From assembly GCA_018697195.1 (NCBI GenBank), contig CM031878.1, positions 33,025,818 through 33,089,817 of the forward strand: a stretch of DNA of 64,000 bases, in the 5' to 3' direction. Source of the stretch: Certhia americana (taxonomy: Eukaryota > Chordata > Aves > Passeriformes > Certhiidae). Position numbers and translations under genes: made by a program. Position 1 is the stretch's first letter. Each line of letters begins with the position of its first letter. The notes beneath the pieces are model-generated. The model had not been told where the DNA came from, ran no database searches, and saw nothing but the letters and a program-made list of their open reading frames with translations. This document shows positions 1-12,954 of this stretch, in pieces.

Positions 1-2974
1 AGGCTGAGGTGGAATTAGCCTCCTTCTAAGTAAGAGGATTTGAACGTGTGATTTCTGTAGGGCAGGATCAATTTTGTTGTAGAAAAGATCCTAGTTGGGG
101 CTATTTATATTGTCATTCAGCTTTTGTTGAACACCTCCCTCATAAAGTTGGCCTATCTCTGCATATTAATAAGCTTTTGGTTTCTCTGTGCTCCTGATTA
201 GGAGAGAAGCGACCGATTATGCCCATGAGTAATATTACTGCTATTCAGTTCCCACCTCTCCTATTAAGAATTCCCAGGCCACTAGGTCTGTGGTTAAGCA
301 ACATTGCCATAAATTTTCCAGGGGAAAGACTATGGCACAAACAGACTCCTGGAAAGAAAAAATTGCTAATGCCTACACTTACACACAGAGTCCTGCAGCT
401 CTTTCTGTATTCAGGGGATGTCACCAGCTGCTGAAAACATATTTGTCTTGGGGCCTGAAAAGAATCTGCAGAGCGAGTGCCATGGCACCTTTTGGCACAG
501 GTAGTGCTGGGAAACAATATAAGACTAACACAGATCAATAGATTTGACTGCACTGAACCCAACTGGTAAAAAACTTACAACAATTTGCTCAGGTATTTGT
601 GCAACCTGCTGGTGGAACTGAATGCTAAAAATTCTCTTAGAACAGGTTTAACAGCTCAGTTTATCTTTTCTACCTCCTGATTTTGCTTCAGTGTGGCTTC
701 TTTCTCAGTCACAAAATAAGACATTAATTTTTCTTCTATGTGCTTTCACAATGACTTTATGCAGTTTTGAACGTGCACTGTCCAGTGTCCACGGTAGGCT
801 TAAAGGGACCAGGCAACCCCACAGTAATTCAGTTTCCATTCCCTTAAGACCCAGGCAAACATCTCTGCAGCACATGACTGTACCAGCTCCCTCAGAGCCC
901 TGCTGAGTTCTGCTCCACTGAGGAGTACATAGACGTCCTCTGTGGACAATCTTTATGTCCCCTGCTGTAAGCTACTGGTGTGGTGAGGGGGCAGACAGAT
1001 GCTTCACCTTTTGTGCCCCTGAGAAATTGAGGACTCTTAAAATCTTTGATGTCTTATAGGATTACAATAAATAACTGCAAAAAGGCATAATAGAGAACAC
1101 GTGTCAATGAGACAGTATTTTCTAGCTATAGGAAGTATTGGGAAAGCATTGTGAAAATGAAAGTGTGCATTTGTACCAAACATCATAAAAATGATAGGAA
1201 ATTTTGAATACTCATAAAAATAATTTTTAAAAGTCACAGCTATCCAATCTAACAAGTAATACACAAAAAATATACAATTAATGTGGCCAATAAAAGATAA
1301 ATTCTTTCCTCATCCCCTTCATTCAAGGGTAATAATTCCTTAAAAACTTATAGAAAGTGTTGACGATCACTTGTGAGAGGTAAGAAAAGAACAAGATGAG
1401 AAACAGTTATTTCCTTTCTCTAAACATACTGCCATGAAAGAACTGAGCTCCAAAATTTCCAGATGGATTTTTCCTGTGATGGAAAGAGTCTGTCTGTGTT
1501 TGACATTCCTCCTGAGTCAGCTAACCAGTAAGCCAGTTCTTTGCAGAGCAAAACCCCTTCTCAGGGCGTAGGAGCAGCTGCTTCTGCTACAGTAGCATCC
1601 AGAACTGTGAATGAACTCATAAAATTTTTGTTGAGGAGAATTCTTCATTTTCTTGGGACAACACACAGTTCTGCAGCTTAACTATGCTGCCTGTAGATTT
1701 ATGTCTCTTTGTATAGTTATCTACTTAACACAATTGAAGCTTAAGACTCCCCAAATTTCAGCTTATCACTGCATCAAATGCATGGTTTTCTTGTTCTTAT
1801 AAGCAGCAAAGTAGTCTGCCAAGTATAGAAGAGCTTACATGATACTCTTTTTGATGTGAACAGAGAATGGAAGTAACTGAGAAGATGAGTAGCTATACTG
1901 ACCATATCAAACAGTGGCAAAATCTGTGATTGCCCTTGTCCCCTGTCACACTGCTGATTTCATAATGGAAACCTATTATGTTAAAAAAATTAAAGGAAAA
2001 ATGTCAAAGCCACCACACTGGATGAATGCCAACGTACAGAGTTATACACATGCAAAACCAGTTTATTCAGAATTTCTTTCCTCTCAGGAGGCCCCATGGC
2101 ACTAATGAGATCTCTGTGCAGTTGCGTACACTGTACTTCACTGACTGAGATTTTCTGTGTCTATGTTATTAATGGTAAATAGTTGATAAATGTTTAAATC
2201 ATGGCACATGGAGATAGTACAGAACAGTACTATGTGGGATTATAAATCTCTAAAACTGATTCTTAAACTAGTTAAGATGTAGTCTAGGGTTGCCTGTTCA
2301 GGCTTAATTTTGACTTATCAGCTATGATACCGTTTGTATTTGAAGAGAAGCAGCTGCATTTTCAGCTACTAAAGCTGACTTGGGGACCTCATATAAGAGA
2401 CCAGTTGAATCAACACAGATAGAGTCTCTTTCATATTCATTAACTGTCCCAGCTGAAAAATGTTCCAAAGCAAATAAATGAAGCAAACTCAAGCAATAAT
2501 AGAAGTATAACATTTCAGTGAATGGAAAATTTTCTGTTCCTGAAACCAGTGAGACCCTTCCCCACCCAAGTGACAGAAAACTTTTTATCCCCTCATGCAA
2601 GTGACTAATGGGCTCCTAAGGGTCTTCTAAAGAACAACACTACTCCCTGTGTCTTAAAGCTACATACCACTACACCTCAGAGAGGGCAATAAAAATCTAA
2701 GCCAAGAAGAGGCATTTTTTCCTCCTGCTGTTTTGATTTTTTGCCCACTGGAAACTGGAAGCCACTGAGCTGGAATCTCATATATGCCAGAGGTGGACTA
2801 TTCCACTCCCTCGCTACCATGAATCCCAGGGGATGATTTGCAGGAGCTCCTGCAGAACTGCATCTGAGGGAGACAAAAAGGGACTGGACTTCGTATGTTT
2901 CAGAGGCTGATAGTATGACCACCTTGGAGATTCCAAAGAGCTTTTTGTTCCAAGCAAGAGACTTGTCACAAGCT
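1..2974. other. Unique AT-rich noncoding sequence
   Basis: No gene, known repeat or RNA gene was recognised here. Open frames on both strands are short (under about 110 codons), begin and end at arbitrary points and have no recognisable protein content. The sequence is AT-rich and CpG-poor, as expected of bird intergenic or intronic DNA. Confidence 0.6.
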
Positions 2975-3160
2975 TAAATTAAGAAATAATATATATCATT
3001 AATATTATATTATTTATTAACAATATTATATTATTATATTATAATAATATAATAATATAATAATATTAGTTTTATATTATTTGTTATTACTGTTAATTAT
3101 TTATTATTATTGTTAATAATAATAATAATAATAATAATATTTAAAATTAATGTTATTGTT
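2975..3160. repeat. AT-rich (TAA/TTA)n low-complexity tract
   Basis: Nearly 190 bases consist almost only of A and T, made of interleaved TAA, TTA and ATATT units, ending in a clean (AAT)n run near 3115-3140. The centre (about 3020-3066) is close to self-complementary and could extrude as a cruciform. This is a degenerate microsatellite, and no protein is implied. Confidence 0.9.
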
Positions 3161-4914
3161 TTCTCCAGCTTCATGCACATTAGCCAAAACTAAGCATGAT
3201 ATCAAAAGGAGAAGCAAGTGCAAAACTATGCCTGGGCACATGCTTGGAAGTCACACCATTATCCACCAAGAGAAATACAGGCACTTGGGAAGTGCTAAGG
3301 AAAGATATCCTCTTTATTATTGTACTTCAATCTCATTATTACTAGTTTTGCCTGTGCTGAAAGGGGATGAAGAAGATGAGTAGCCTCAGAACAGCAGAGG
3401 TCCCTGGGCAAAGCCCTGCACGTAGCCAGCCAACAGCTTCTCAAAGCTTTATGTGTGGCACTGACATCAGGCACAAGCAACCTGAATCCATCTTTCCACA
3501 AAGCATGCTGAAATAATGCAAACCTTCCATAAGCCTTTTCCAAACCTGGACAATTTCTTGGTGCTACCATCATCAGTCCTCTCACCATAGGACAGAACCC
3601 AAACAAAGTTGGTGAGGAACACTTCAGTTTTCCTCCTAAATACACATTTCATCAAACGCAACACAATAGACATGCTGTTAAACCTACTTCCTACAAACAG
3701 CTTCAGAAATAAACACCTCCAGTTCCCAAAGGAATCAAAATTTTCCATAATATTTTTGTGTATTTTATTACACAGAACAGAAATTCTAAATAAGATGGTG
3801 CCCCAAACAGCAGGTGTGTTGGCAGACTGGAGACCTCAGAGAGTGTAGTTTTCACTTCCACACAGTGCCCAACAGGAATTATATGAAGCAGACTAGCAAA
3901 ACAAATGATGTCTTTACTGAGCATTCTAATTCAGTATTCTCATTTTAATGAGGCACAGGGGACAAACCTGACATGTTATTCTGTTTACAATGTAAGATAC
4001 AACAGAAGATAGATACTTAGATTTTAAACTCAGATAGGCAGCAGAGAACAGCATGTAAGTAGCTGGAAATCCAAGATTTCTAATGAAAAATAAACAGTTA
4101 TTCTGCATATATTGTATCTGTTTCACATAATACACAGCCAGGCATTATAAAGGAAATTGGAATAATCAATTTTATTTTTGTCTATACAAGCAAAGTGAGG
4201 CAAAAATCTACTTTCCATTATGACCGTCCAATTGTGTGAGCTGGTTTGTGATGTATTGACAATCTTGTGGGCTGTCAATAAATCAGCTAGAATCTGTTTC
4301 CCACTAATATCTGTGAAAGTTCCTAAACAGAAAATAAACAGAGGTGAATTTAAGCACACAGGTAATTGTGAGAAAAACAATGGTTACAATAACTGAATTT
4401 GAACTAAAAAGGAATGCTTCTCATCTTTTGACTAAATTATTTTTTGAATCTCTGTTACTATGAAATTACAAGACAAGAGTAATGAAGCCCAGTAAAGAGA
4501 AATAACAATGGCTTATTGCCCACTTATTTCTCTTTCTGGCTAACTTCTGGAACAACAGAAGTGACATCTCATTCCATAGCTGTCAGATCTGAGATGACAT
4601 AAGTCATAATCTCAGCAGGGAATGCATCATGGGCAGAACTTCAGCTGCTTAAAAAGCCAATATCATATGTTGACCCCTTCCATAATGAGACAAATCCACT
4701 TTGGGTGAAAGGGTGTGGACAGGATGAAAATATAAGTGCAAAGAAAAGACTATAATAAAATTATTTTGTGCTGTGGCACTTAGAGTCACCATGACAAGAA
4801 ATGGATTCTCAGTGTAAACCTTGATGTTCTAGGGACACTAATGTCCATAGGAGTCAGTACACCAGAGAGAAGAGCAATGACTACCAAAGCAATGCTGATG
4901 TAGAAAGACACACA
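3161..4914. other. Unique noncoding sequence
   Basis: AT-rich single-copy-looking DNA with no recognised repeat. A weak exon-like interval on the minus strand (4212-4322) is listed separately. Other open frames here are unremarkable. Confidence 0.5.
4212..4322 (-). other. Weak candidate coding exon, unidentified
   Basis: On the minus strand a pyrimidine-rich tract ending in TTTAG directly precedes position 4322, and the frame then stays open for 37 codons to a possible GTAGAT donor at 4211-4210. The predicted peptide begins TFTDISGKQILADLLTAHKI after a split glycine codon. The interval is 111 bp, and both borders fall after the first codon base, so it is symmetric and phase-compatible with the candidate at 6415-6504 upstream in transcription order. 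The family is not recognised. The donor is only moderate and such pairs arise by chance, so this is a hypothesis. Confidence 0.15.
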
Positions 4915-5518
4915 GGGTTCTCCCTTGTCTGCTGATAGGCAAAGGATATCCCTTCATCACTGGTTGATCACCTGTCAGAAAGTTATCATCAATGAATTCC
5001 AGAGAGTTCACTGATTACTTGTGTCCTGTTGGGCCATCTCTCCAGCAGTTACCAGGGTGGCTGAAGTCTTCCATGATGACCAGGACCCGTGAGTGTGATA
5101 CTTCTTGCAGATATTTCTGAAGGCTTCATCTATCTACACTTCCTGATTAGGTGATCTGCCACAGACACCCATCACAACACAGCTCATATGCTTATGACCT
5201 TCAATCACAAATTCTCAACTGGCTCACTGCCCACATGCTGCACATCTGCCAAAGCAGACCTCCATTCTTTCCCACCACTGTCTCACAAAAGGGGCTTAAA
5301 CAAACTCCTTACCATCATCTACAGGCTTGTCCCTCAAAAGTCTGTATTCATCCATGGCAATGATCCTGTCTTGTGGACTATCCCACCACATCTCTGTGAT
5401 TCCTGTGATTCCTGTAAAACCATAAACCTGCAGAGGCAGACAGGCCTCTAATTCCACTGTGTCCCCCAGACTGTGGAGGGACAGGCACTCCTGACAAGCA
5501 GTCTGTCATGCTGGTTTC
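4915..5518 (-). mobile_element. CR1 LINE fragment, ORF2 endonuclease region
   Basis: Read on the minus strand, this interval matches the N-terminal apurinic-endonuclease (APE) part of avian CR1 ORF2, recalled from the family. Seen directly: a degraded copy of the GDFNHPDICW block (here VLVIMEDFSHPGNCWRDGP near 5020-5080), followed by LEFIDDNFL near 4975-5000, in the expected order. Several stops and frame breaks are present, so it cannot encode a working nuclease. It lacks the reverse-transcriptase part and the 3' tail, which is unusual because CR1 copies are normally truncated at the 5' end. Later deletion or rearrangement probably removed the rest. Confidence 0.85.
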
Positions 5519-6604
5519 CTACAAAAGTTGTGGTAGCTTTGCCATGCTAAGGTGTTTAGTCTGAATATGGTACTATGCTGTTTAGACAGAAAACCCTAAC
5601 ATGCAAAGGCCTTGCTGATACAACACAGGCTGTACTGAGCCATTCAAATCAGATTATTCACATTTTCCATTTCAGTAATGGAATATTACCATGGACCTCT
5701 CTAGCAAACAGAAGTATATATATGCACACCTATAAAAACAAAAAAATCACATACTAGTAAGAAATGTCAATTCATAACAGTGACAGGCAGCACACTAACA
5801 AAGTGCTAAGTTAGCTGCCTCTAGTAAGATTCAGTACGTCTGCCTGAACAATAAATTACTGCTGCTTTAGTGGGTGTTTGTGAGAAATGTAATGCCATTT
5901 ACTCCCCACATGTAATAATTTTGGGTATTTGTTATGGTTTCATGTTATGAGAACAGCTGCTCTAAAATAACCAATTGATGTATTTTACAAATCCCCAATG
6001 AAACTAATGTTGCACACAAGAAATAAATCTTCTTTTGTATTTGTATGGGGAATCATTTAATTTGGTTTGTTCTTTTGCTTTCTTCAGGATCCTGAACATT
6101 TGTGTACCTATGGAAACTAGTGGAAGAATTCCCTATTTTTTCCTTGCTTACACATGCAAAAGCTGCATGTGTATCTATGACACTCCCTTTCTCAATCCAT
6201 GAGCTTTCCCATTTCTACTTTTCCAGTTCTCTTCCCCATTAGATGGCAAAGGAGGGAGCAAATTGCAGTATGGGTCTGAACTTTCTGTTGGAGTTAGTAA
6301 AGACAGACATGACAAGAATGACAGAATCATTCTTTGTAATGGGTATTCCCTCATCTGATCCAGCAGGGGCTGATGTATCTGAACACAGTTAAGGCAACAT
6401 GATCATTAAATTACCTGACTCCAGCTTCAATTCAGGTACATGGATGTTTGGAGCCTGGTGATGCAATTGTTTTGCACCTGCATCTAGTTTCTCTGGCAGC
6501 TTGCCTGCACACACCAGAAAAGATAACAATTCAGATACTAATATGTCTCTAAAGGAAACACAAAATAATTGGAGGAGGCTTATAAAAGACAGAATGACAA
6601 AACA
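5519..6604. other. Unique noncoding sequence
   Basis: AT-rich unique DNA between two CR1 fragments. It contains the candidate minus-strand exon at 6415-6504, listed separately. Nothing else was recognised. Confidence 0.5.
6415..6504 (-). other. Candidate coding exon, unidentified
   Basis: On the minus strand a pyrimidine/GT-rich tract ending TGTGTGCAG precedes position 6504, and a TCAG|GTAATT donor sits at 6415/6414. Only one of the three frames is open across the 90 bp. It reads KLPEKLDAGAKQLHHQAPNI, followed by HVPELKLES, with split codons at both ends (phase 1-1). The composition looks like a coding exon rather than a hydrophobic AT-driven frame, and the interval has no repeat character. 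The protein family is not recognised. The candidate at 4212-4322 could follow it in the same phase. Chance remains a real alternative because the exon is short. Confidence 0.25.
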
Positions 6605-7524
6605 GAAATGGAGTGACATCAGGCTGGTGCTGTCACCAGTGTGATTCCACAGGGCTCCATCCTTGCCCCAGGTCTGATCAACATCTTCATAAATGACTTG
6701 GGTACAGGACTTGAAGATCTGAATGAATTAGAGAAAGGGCAATCACCAACTTAACAAGGGAAAAGTTTAACAAGGGAAAGTGCAGCTGGGATGGGGCAGC
6801 TCTGAATGTACAGACAGGCTGGGGAATGAGATGCTGGGCCTGGGGGTCCTGGTCAATGACAAGTTGAACATGTGTCAGCAGTGTCTTGGCAGCCAGGAGG
6901 GCAGACTCTGTCCTGGGGTGCATAAGGCACAGCATGGCCAGGTGGACAAGGGAGGGAATTGTCCTCTTCTGCTCTGGACTGAGGTGCTGGGTAGTTGTGT
7001 CTTGAGTGCTGAGGCAGTTTTGGGTGTCACAATATGAGAAAGACATGAAACTGTTAGAGAGTGTCCAAAGGAGAGCAACAAGGATGGTGAAGGGTCTTGA
7101 GGAGAAACTGTATGAGGAGTGGCTGAGGTCACTTGGTCTGTTCATCCTGGAGGAAACTGAGGACAGATCTCATCCGCATCTACAACTTCATTGTGAGGGG
7201 CAGAGGAGGGACAAATATTGATCTCTTAATTTTCATGACCAGTGAAAGACACAGGGGAATAGCCTGAAGCTGAGTCAGGGGAGGTTTATGTCAGACATCA
7301 GGAAAAAATTCTTCATCCAGAGGGTGTTTGGTCACTGCAACAGCTCCCCAGGGCAGCAGTCACAGCACCATCCTGACAGAGTTCAAGAAGCATTTGGACA
7401 ATGCTCAGGCACATGGTGTGTCCCTTGGGGCTGTCCTGTGCTGAGCCAGGAGCTGGATTTTGATAGTCCTGATGGGCCACTTACAATTCAGCAAATTCTA
7501 TGATATAGTGATTCTATGATTCCA
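6605..7524 (+). mobile_element. CR1 LINE, 3' half of ORF2 plus 3' end
   Basis: The plus strand begins in the reverse-transcriptase domain (VIPQGSILAPGLINIFINDL at about 6630-6700, the CR1 PQGSVLGP...FINDL block) and runs through the C-terminal segment (QFWVSQYEKDMKLLESVQRR near 7017-7077) to the CR1 3' end with ATTCTATGAT units at 7495-7520. The reading frame changes several times. Between the FINDL block and the segment at 6750 about 100 bases of family sequence are missing, which removes the catalytic ADD motif, so the copy is dead. A 15-16 bp duplication (TTAACAAGGGAAA core) lies at 6751-6780. It resembles the subfamily of the minus-strand copy at 41397-42148 (shared FWVSQYEK). Confidence 0.93.
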
Positions 7525-10500
7525 TGACTATTTCTGTTGTACCTGCAGAACATGAGGAGCAGATTTTTGCTAATTTCACTAGCCAACTACACTAACTTCA
7601 AAAAGTAGAAACAGAAAAATTCAGACTCTTGTAAATTTCAGTTTTGCCCAGAGAAGGTATTTATTACAGGAACTAGAACTCGGGAGGCTTAAATATTCAT
7701 GGATTAAAACAACAACATCTGCTGCTGCTCTATCTAGCCTTACACATCTTATAACCCATTCATTTCAAGGGCTATGTATGCCTTAGAAACTTCAGCAAAT
7801 CTGTCAACTGCCTACCAAATCTGACAAAAAAAAATCCAGAGAATAAAATATTAACATTTTACACTTCCCTTTTACTTTCTGGATTCAACTTTAGGGACAT
7901 AGAAAACTTCTAAAGATATTCTAAAGAATATCATCAAACATTTTTATATTGGTAACAAAATTATGATTAGACTGCTGCCTGTTTCAGGGAACACTTTAAT
8001 AATGTATTTGTTGTTATAGCCACAAATAGTTTGATGAAACCACCACGAAGTTGGTGAAAAGAAAGGAGAAATATCAAAATACTATTAATTTGTAGTTTGC
8101 ACAAAAAAGCAAATCATAATCTCTTCTTCTAGCTGAGTATCAATGGGCATGTTAAAAGTGGGTATGTTAGTTGTACCGTAACACCTTTGAAAAATTTATG
8201 TCAAGAAAAAAAAAAGACAGATTGTTGTGGTTATCAAAAAAGGTAAGAAGAGAAGCACAAAGTATGTTGTTATGTTCATTCATTATTTGAATACTATTCT
8301 ACATATCTTTCATTTTTCAGGACCATCATCAAATGGGACTGGCTACATTTAGCTAATGCAAGGGCCATTTGACCCTGAAATAACATAGTAGGAAAGATAT
8401 AGACAGAAAAACCTGTATTTGCAAGAGGAAATATAAGAACTCTGGAAAATAAGAGATCATTAGTATGGCATTAGTAAGCTAAAGGACTCTGGCCAGTCCC
8501 CAAACTGCTGACCCCAGCTATAATGTAACACCAGTCTGCAAGACAGTAAAAGGCAGTACATCTGGCACAGTTCAAACTATAAAATATGTCTAGTTATTCA
8601 GAGTCCCTATATGAGGCATATTAAGAATACTGTGTTACTACTTTCTAGAAAACTTGAAGTTATTAAGTTCTTCATGTTTCTTTCTCTCTTATGAGAGTGT
8701 TTGGTTCTCATGGGAAAGACAAATTATTCAATCAAAAGAATGGAGCATTGGATTAGGATTCCCTAAATCCTATATTCTCTGTATCAGGTTCATTTCTTTT
8801 CATGGTAAATGTAACAAAGGTTTCTTCATCATGCTTTCATTGCTTTTACCTCTTTGTCTGATAGTCCAATCCATTATTTATGGCAGTGGAAATCTTTGAG
8901 GAGACTGTGTGAATTGGTTTTACTGCCTCAAAAGTCAAATTTTGGTGCTTATGGAAGTCCCAGCATAGACACCTAAAAAGTGTCCTGCCTAAAGGACACA
9001 AACTATTCTTTGGAAAGTTCAATTATTCCATTTTTGTCTGAACAGGGATTGGAAGATAAAAACCAATGTGTTATTGACACTTATTTATCCTTGCTAAAGC
9101 TTACTATATAATCATCCTAATTGTATATACATGTAGATAAAGAGATCAGAGAATTGAAAATTGCCTTCTGAAAATACGTTCTGGAAAAACTCAAAGTGAC
9201 CTGCAGAAAATTTGTTTTTAATTTGTGGTCCTGTTCAGTGAACAATGATATGTTAAATTCTTCTTCCTCACAAGGATATCCCCAAGGCATGCTCCCTTCT
9301 GGATTTACATGTGGTAGACCCTGTGTGCTGACACTATTTTCTTTAAAGGAAGTCCATTCACAGAATAAAATTGATGCAGCTGACAACATGGAAATCTTTG
9401 TCTGTTTATAATATCCTATCTCATGGAAAGGAAGAATGCTTTTTTCCTGATTATTTTTGGCAGAGAGAAGAATCCTACTGCCTTTATCTCCAGCATGATA
9501 TCTGTAATAGGACTACAGCATAAAACTTCAGGGTAGCATTTTAAAAAACATAGTCATCTCAGTAAATTTTCAGTACACTCCATAAAAGTAACTAATTTCT
9601 TTCAGCTCCTATCTTCACCAGGTATTTTTCCAAACTGAGCTTCTGTACACTTCTCTGATCTCTTAATTGCTTTCTGTAGTCCCTGAGTACTAAAGACTTT
9701 TCTGTTTTCTTCTCTAGTCTTTCCAATGACTCTCTAGACTTATGCTTATTATTGTCAGAAAGACATGAGAATGCTTTTCGCCTCTTCTGAATGTTTCCTT
9801 TACTCTAAAACTGTCAGAACTTTTTTATATCCAGCTGAAATTTCTGCTTCACTGAAATCTTGAAAATATGACAAATACTTTTAGGAAATTCATGCATATG
9901 TCTGTATCATTTAAAAGAAAGGCCTTTTCTAATAGCAAGTACCCAGGCAAAAATTTCAGCACATTAGTCATGATATTTTGGTAGCTGATGAACACAGAAT
10001 GACATGAACACAGTGAGAGATGAACAATATTTATTGTGGATAATCTTTTCTGTTAAGCCTAGATAATTATGGTTTGCAGAATATAAATTCTTCTCTTTCC
10101 TCATTTGTCCATTACTTGAGATACAATGATTTAGAGAACCTGGACAAGGTTTCAACCTACTTTTAACATGTATATCTAGTTGATTGGGAGAGATTGCAGT
10201 TAACCTCATTCTCCTTCCAGCGAGTTTATGACAAAGCTCCCAACATCACTTGAGACTGTTTGACTCCCAGCACTTGGAAATAATTTAAAGAGGCAAACAA
10301 TCACAAGTTATAACCCGGATGCAACTTTCTGATATATAGTTGCACAAATTTCACAGCACAAGCTTATTTGCGTGGCTTGCCCTGGGCAGAATAGTCTTTC
10401 TGAGGCCTAGTTAAACAGCTCATGTTCCTCTGTAGTCCTGTGCCAGAGTCCTGACAACTCATGACATTGAAGGAAGACCTCTCATTACTAGCAGAGCAAT

Positions 10501-12954
10501 AATGCATCTATTTGTTTGTACATGAAAATTAATTGATTTCTTAAGTGGTACTGGAAGGTAAAATCAGGATAAGTTTCAAGAACATACAAACGTCCAGATT
10601 CATGCCACTGCAAATAACTATGCTTACCATACCAGGGCAACTATTTTTCTCTTTGGGAAATTATATGAAAAACAACCTGTCACCGAGTCTGGATTTAATC
10701 CTTTAGTCTGGACTATTGCAATGAGAAAGCAGCTTCTTACCAGCAGATGTCTGAATTCAGGCACCACTTACAGTGAGCCACACTGTGGAAATGTTAGTAA
10801 TCCTCCACTTCAGTAAACATTCTGCTATCTTCAAACCTGCTGCAGAGAGCACTAACTCTAGGATTAAGACCGTTTCTAGGCCTGTTTTAAGAACAGAAAA
10901 AAGGACCACAAATCGCTACCTGTTCAAATGCATGCAGCAGCTCAATGATACCCTAGATGACAATCAAAATAAATAATAAGATATCAGACTCTAATGATCA
11001 TTTGATCTGTTCATGAAGAGAAACAAGGAGCTTTCCTGAGTGATACCAGCAATGTAACTGTGCTAACACACAGCAGAGATCTGGTTAGAGCAGTGATGTC
11101 ATGTTGCAAGCTGTTTGTCACATGGGGACTTGGCACACTGACATGGTTGGCACTGCAGATTTCCTACTTCCTTACACATTTTACACTTTCTACCTGCATA
11201 TTGCAGAACATGAACCAAATCTCTGAGCTGTAAGAAAAGCTTTTACTGCACAGAGAAGCAAAAAAGTCTCAGAGATCTAGTATTTTATTAAAAGCAGCAA
11301 GTAGGGATGTTTGCTTACACATTTCTAAGAGAAAATGCAGAACCACTACCAAAATCTGCAGTAACCTACATTCAGAATTTTGAGCAGCTTATCATGCATG
11401 TCATATTGTGATGTACAGCTTCATATGGACTTGCTGGACAAAAATTCAAAAGTATAATAATTAAAAAGAAGCTAAATTCTGTTCAGTCACATTTTTCAAG
11501 CTATCAATAATTACACTGTTGAGATACTTTTAGAAAATCAGAACCTCTAACTGGTATATCGGGCTAATCCTTTTGCCTTTAGTTGAAATTTATGGTTCTT
11601 AGTTACCTAAATAAATAAGAAAGAGAACTCAGACATAGAGAATACAAAACAAAATGCATGTGTTTCCAAAATTATGCTTATTGATAAACCTTCAAAGATT
11701 CAAGAATACTTGAGAGATATAAAGAGAGAGGAAAATCTGAATATTTTGTCTTTTCAGTTCTTAAACTAGAAGGTTTTCTAATGCTTAGCCCAATTATTCT
11801 AAACTTTAATGTTAACACTTTTTTAAAATAGCATTGTTATTTGGGACTTGCTTATCCTTTTCAACGTAATCTTTGTACTCTCAGACTGTTTATTCTGTGA
11901 AGGCCAAAACTCCCATACCAACAATGAAGATGTCATCTATTGTAATGAAGTAAATCAGCAGTTTCAGGCTTCTGAATCTTGGCAACAAGGCTAATCAGTC
12001 ATAGCAATCCAAGGGAAAATAATCCAAGGGCAAAAATATTTGAAAAAATAGTGCTTTCAATAAAAAAACAAAAAAAACCCAAAACCAAACAAAAGTCAGT
12101 GGCCTCCCATGAGAACTTCAGAACGTTTTAGCAGTGTTGTTTTATGGGGAAACCTTAAAAAGCAATGTTAGATCTATCTCTACCATGAAATTAATTTGAC
12201 ATTATGAATCTTACAGATTATTTGACCTATCCATCTTGGAAGATCTCCTAAAAAGAAAAGCTTTTAAAGGCTTTACATCTACCATAGATGGTACTTCCTT
12301 TGGATAGCTAACAATAAGCCCGACAAGAATGCTAGAGTTTGAATACTACATATTCTCCTTTGCATCTAAAGCTAAACCCTCTTTTATCTTTCCAAGTAAA
12401 GCTGCTGCACAATTCAGCTTTTCATGCAAGTGACATATACTTAAAGACTCCTCTTCATTTTTCAATGCAAGTGCCTGTACTCAGATTACCCTTAAATTTG
12501 TGCCCAAAAAAGAACTGATTGACCAAGAAAAGAAGAAAGTCTCAGCTGTCAAATACTAATGTCCTACTCAGTGGAATCTCTCTGCATCTGGAGAGGGTTA
12601 AAGTCAGAAGAGCAATGGTTTAGAATTAGTGATGGCTGCAAAAGGAAGACTGTGAAACTCTTTGGGGAGAATTACAGCTTAATCATAGCCCCTGCTGTGC
12701 AGCAGTGATACAGGTGAGTTCATTTCACAGCCAAATAACTTCCTGTAAGATCTGATGTCTCACAACTGCACTCTACCACAGTCTATGCAGCAGCAGATCT
12801 CATGCAGGGAATGAAATTAACTTCTGTGTCTGTCACTAGTCAGAACTGTATGCATATTATCTCACACCATTTCAATTCCAATTTTTGTCTGCGGTTACTC
12901 CACTTAAAGGATATCAGAATCATACCTCAACTTTTTCAGAGTCAGTCTCACCCA
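7525..12954. other. Unique AT-rich noncoding sequence
   Basis: About 5.4 kb with no recognised gene or interspersed repeat. It holds short homopolymers (an A run near 8205-8216) and an A/C-rich tract at 12058-12093. Several splice-like motifs on the minus strand near 10640-10960 enclose short open frames, but they were not strong enough to annotate. Confidence 0.5.
12058..12093 (+). repeat. A-rich/AAAC low-complexity tract
   Basis: A short run of A with interspersed C, in CAAAAAAAACCC and CCAAACAAAA style, like the larger tract at 38096-38226. Low-complexity sequence with no tail-like context of a retrogene. Confidence 0.7.

Noticed and set aside
10640..10960. Three closely spaced splice-like intervals on the minus strand
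   Set aside because: Each has a plausible donor and acceptor, but the open stretches are short (33 to about 85 bp) and such pairs are expected by chance at this frequency; no CpG or composition support.
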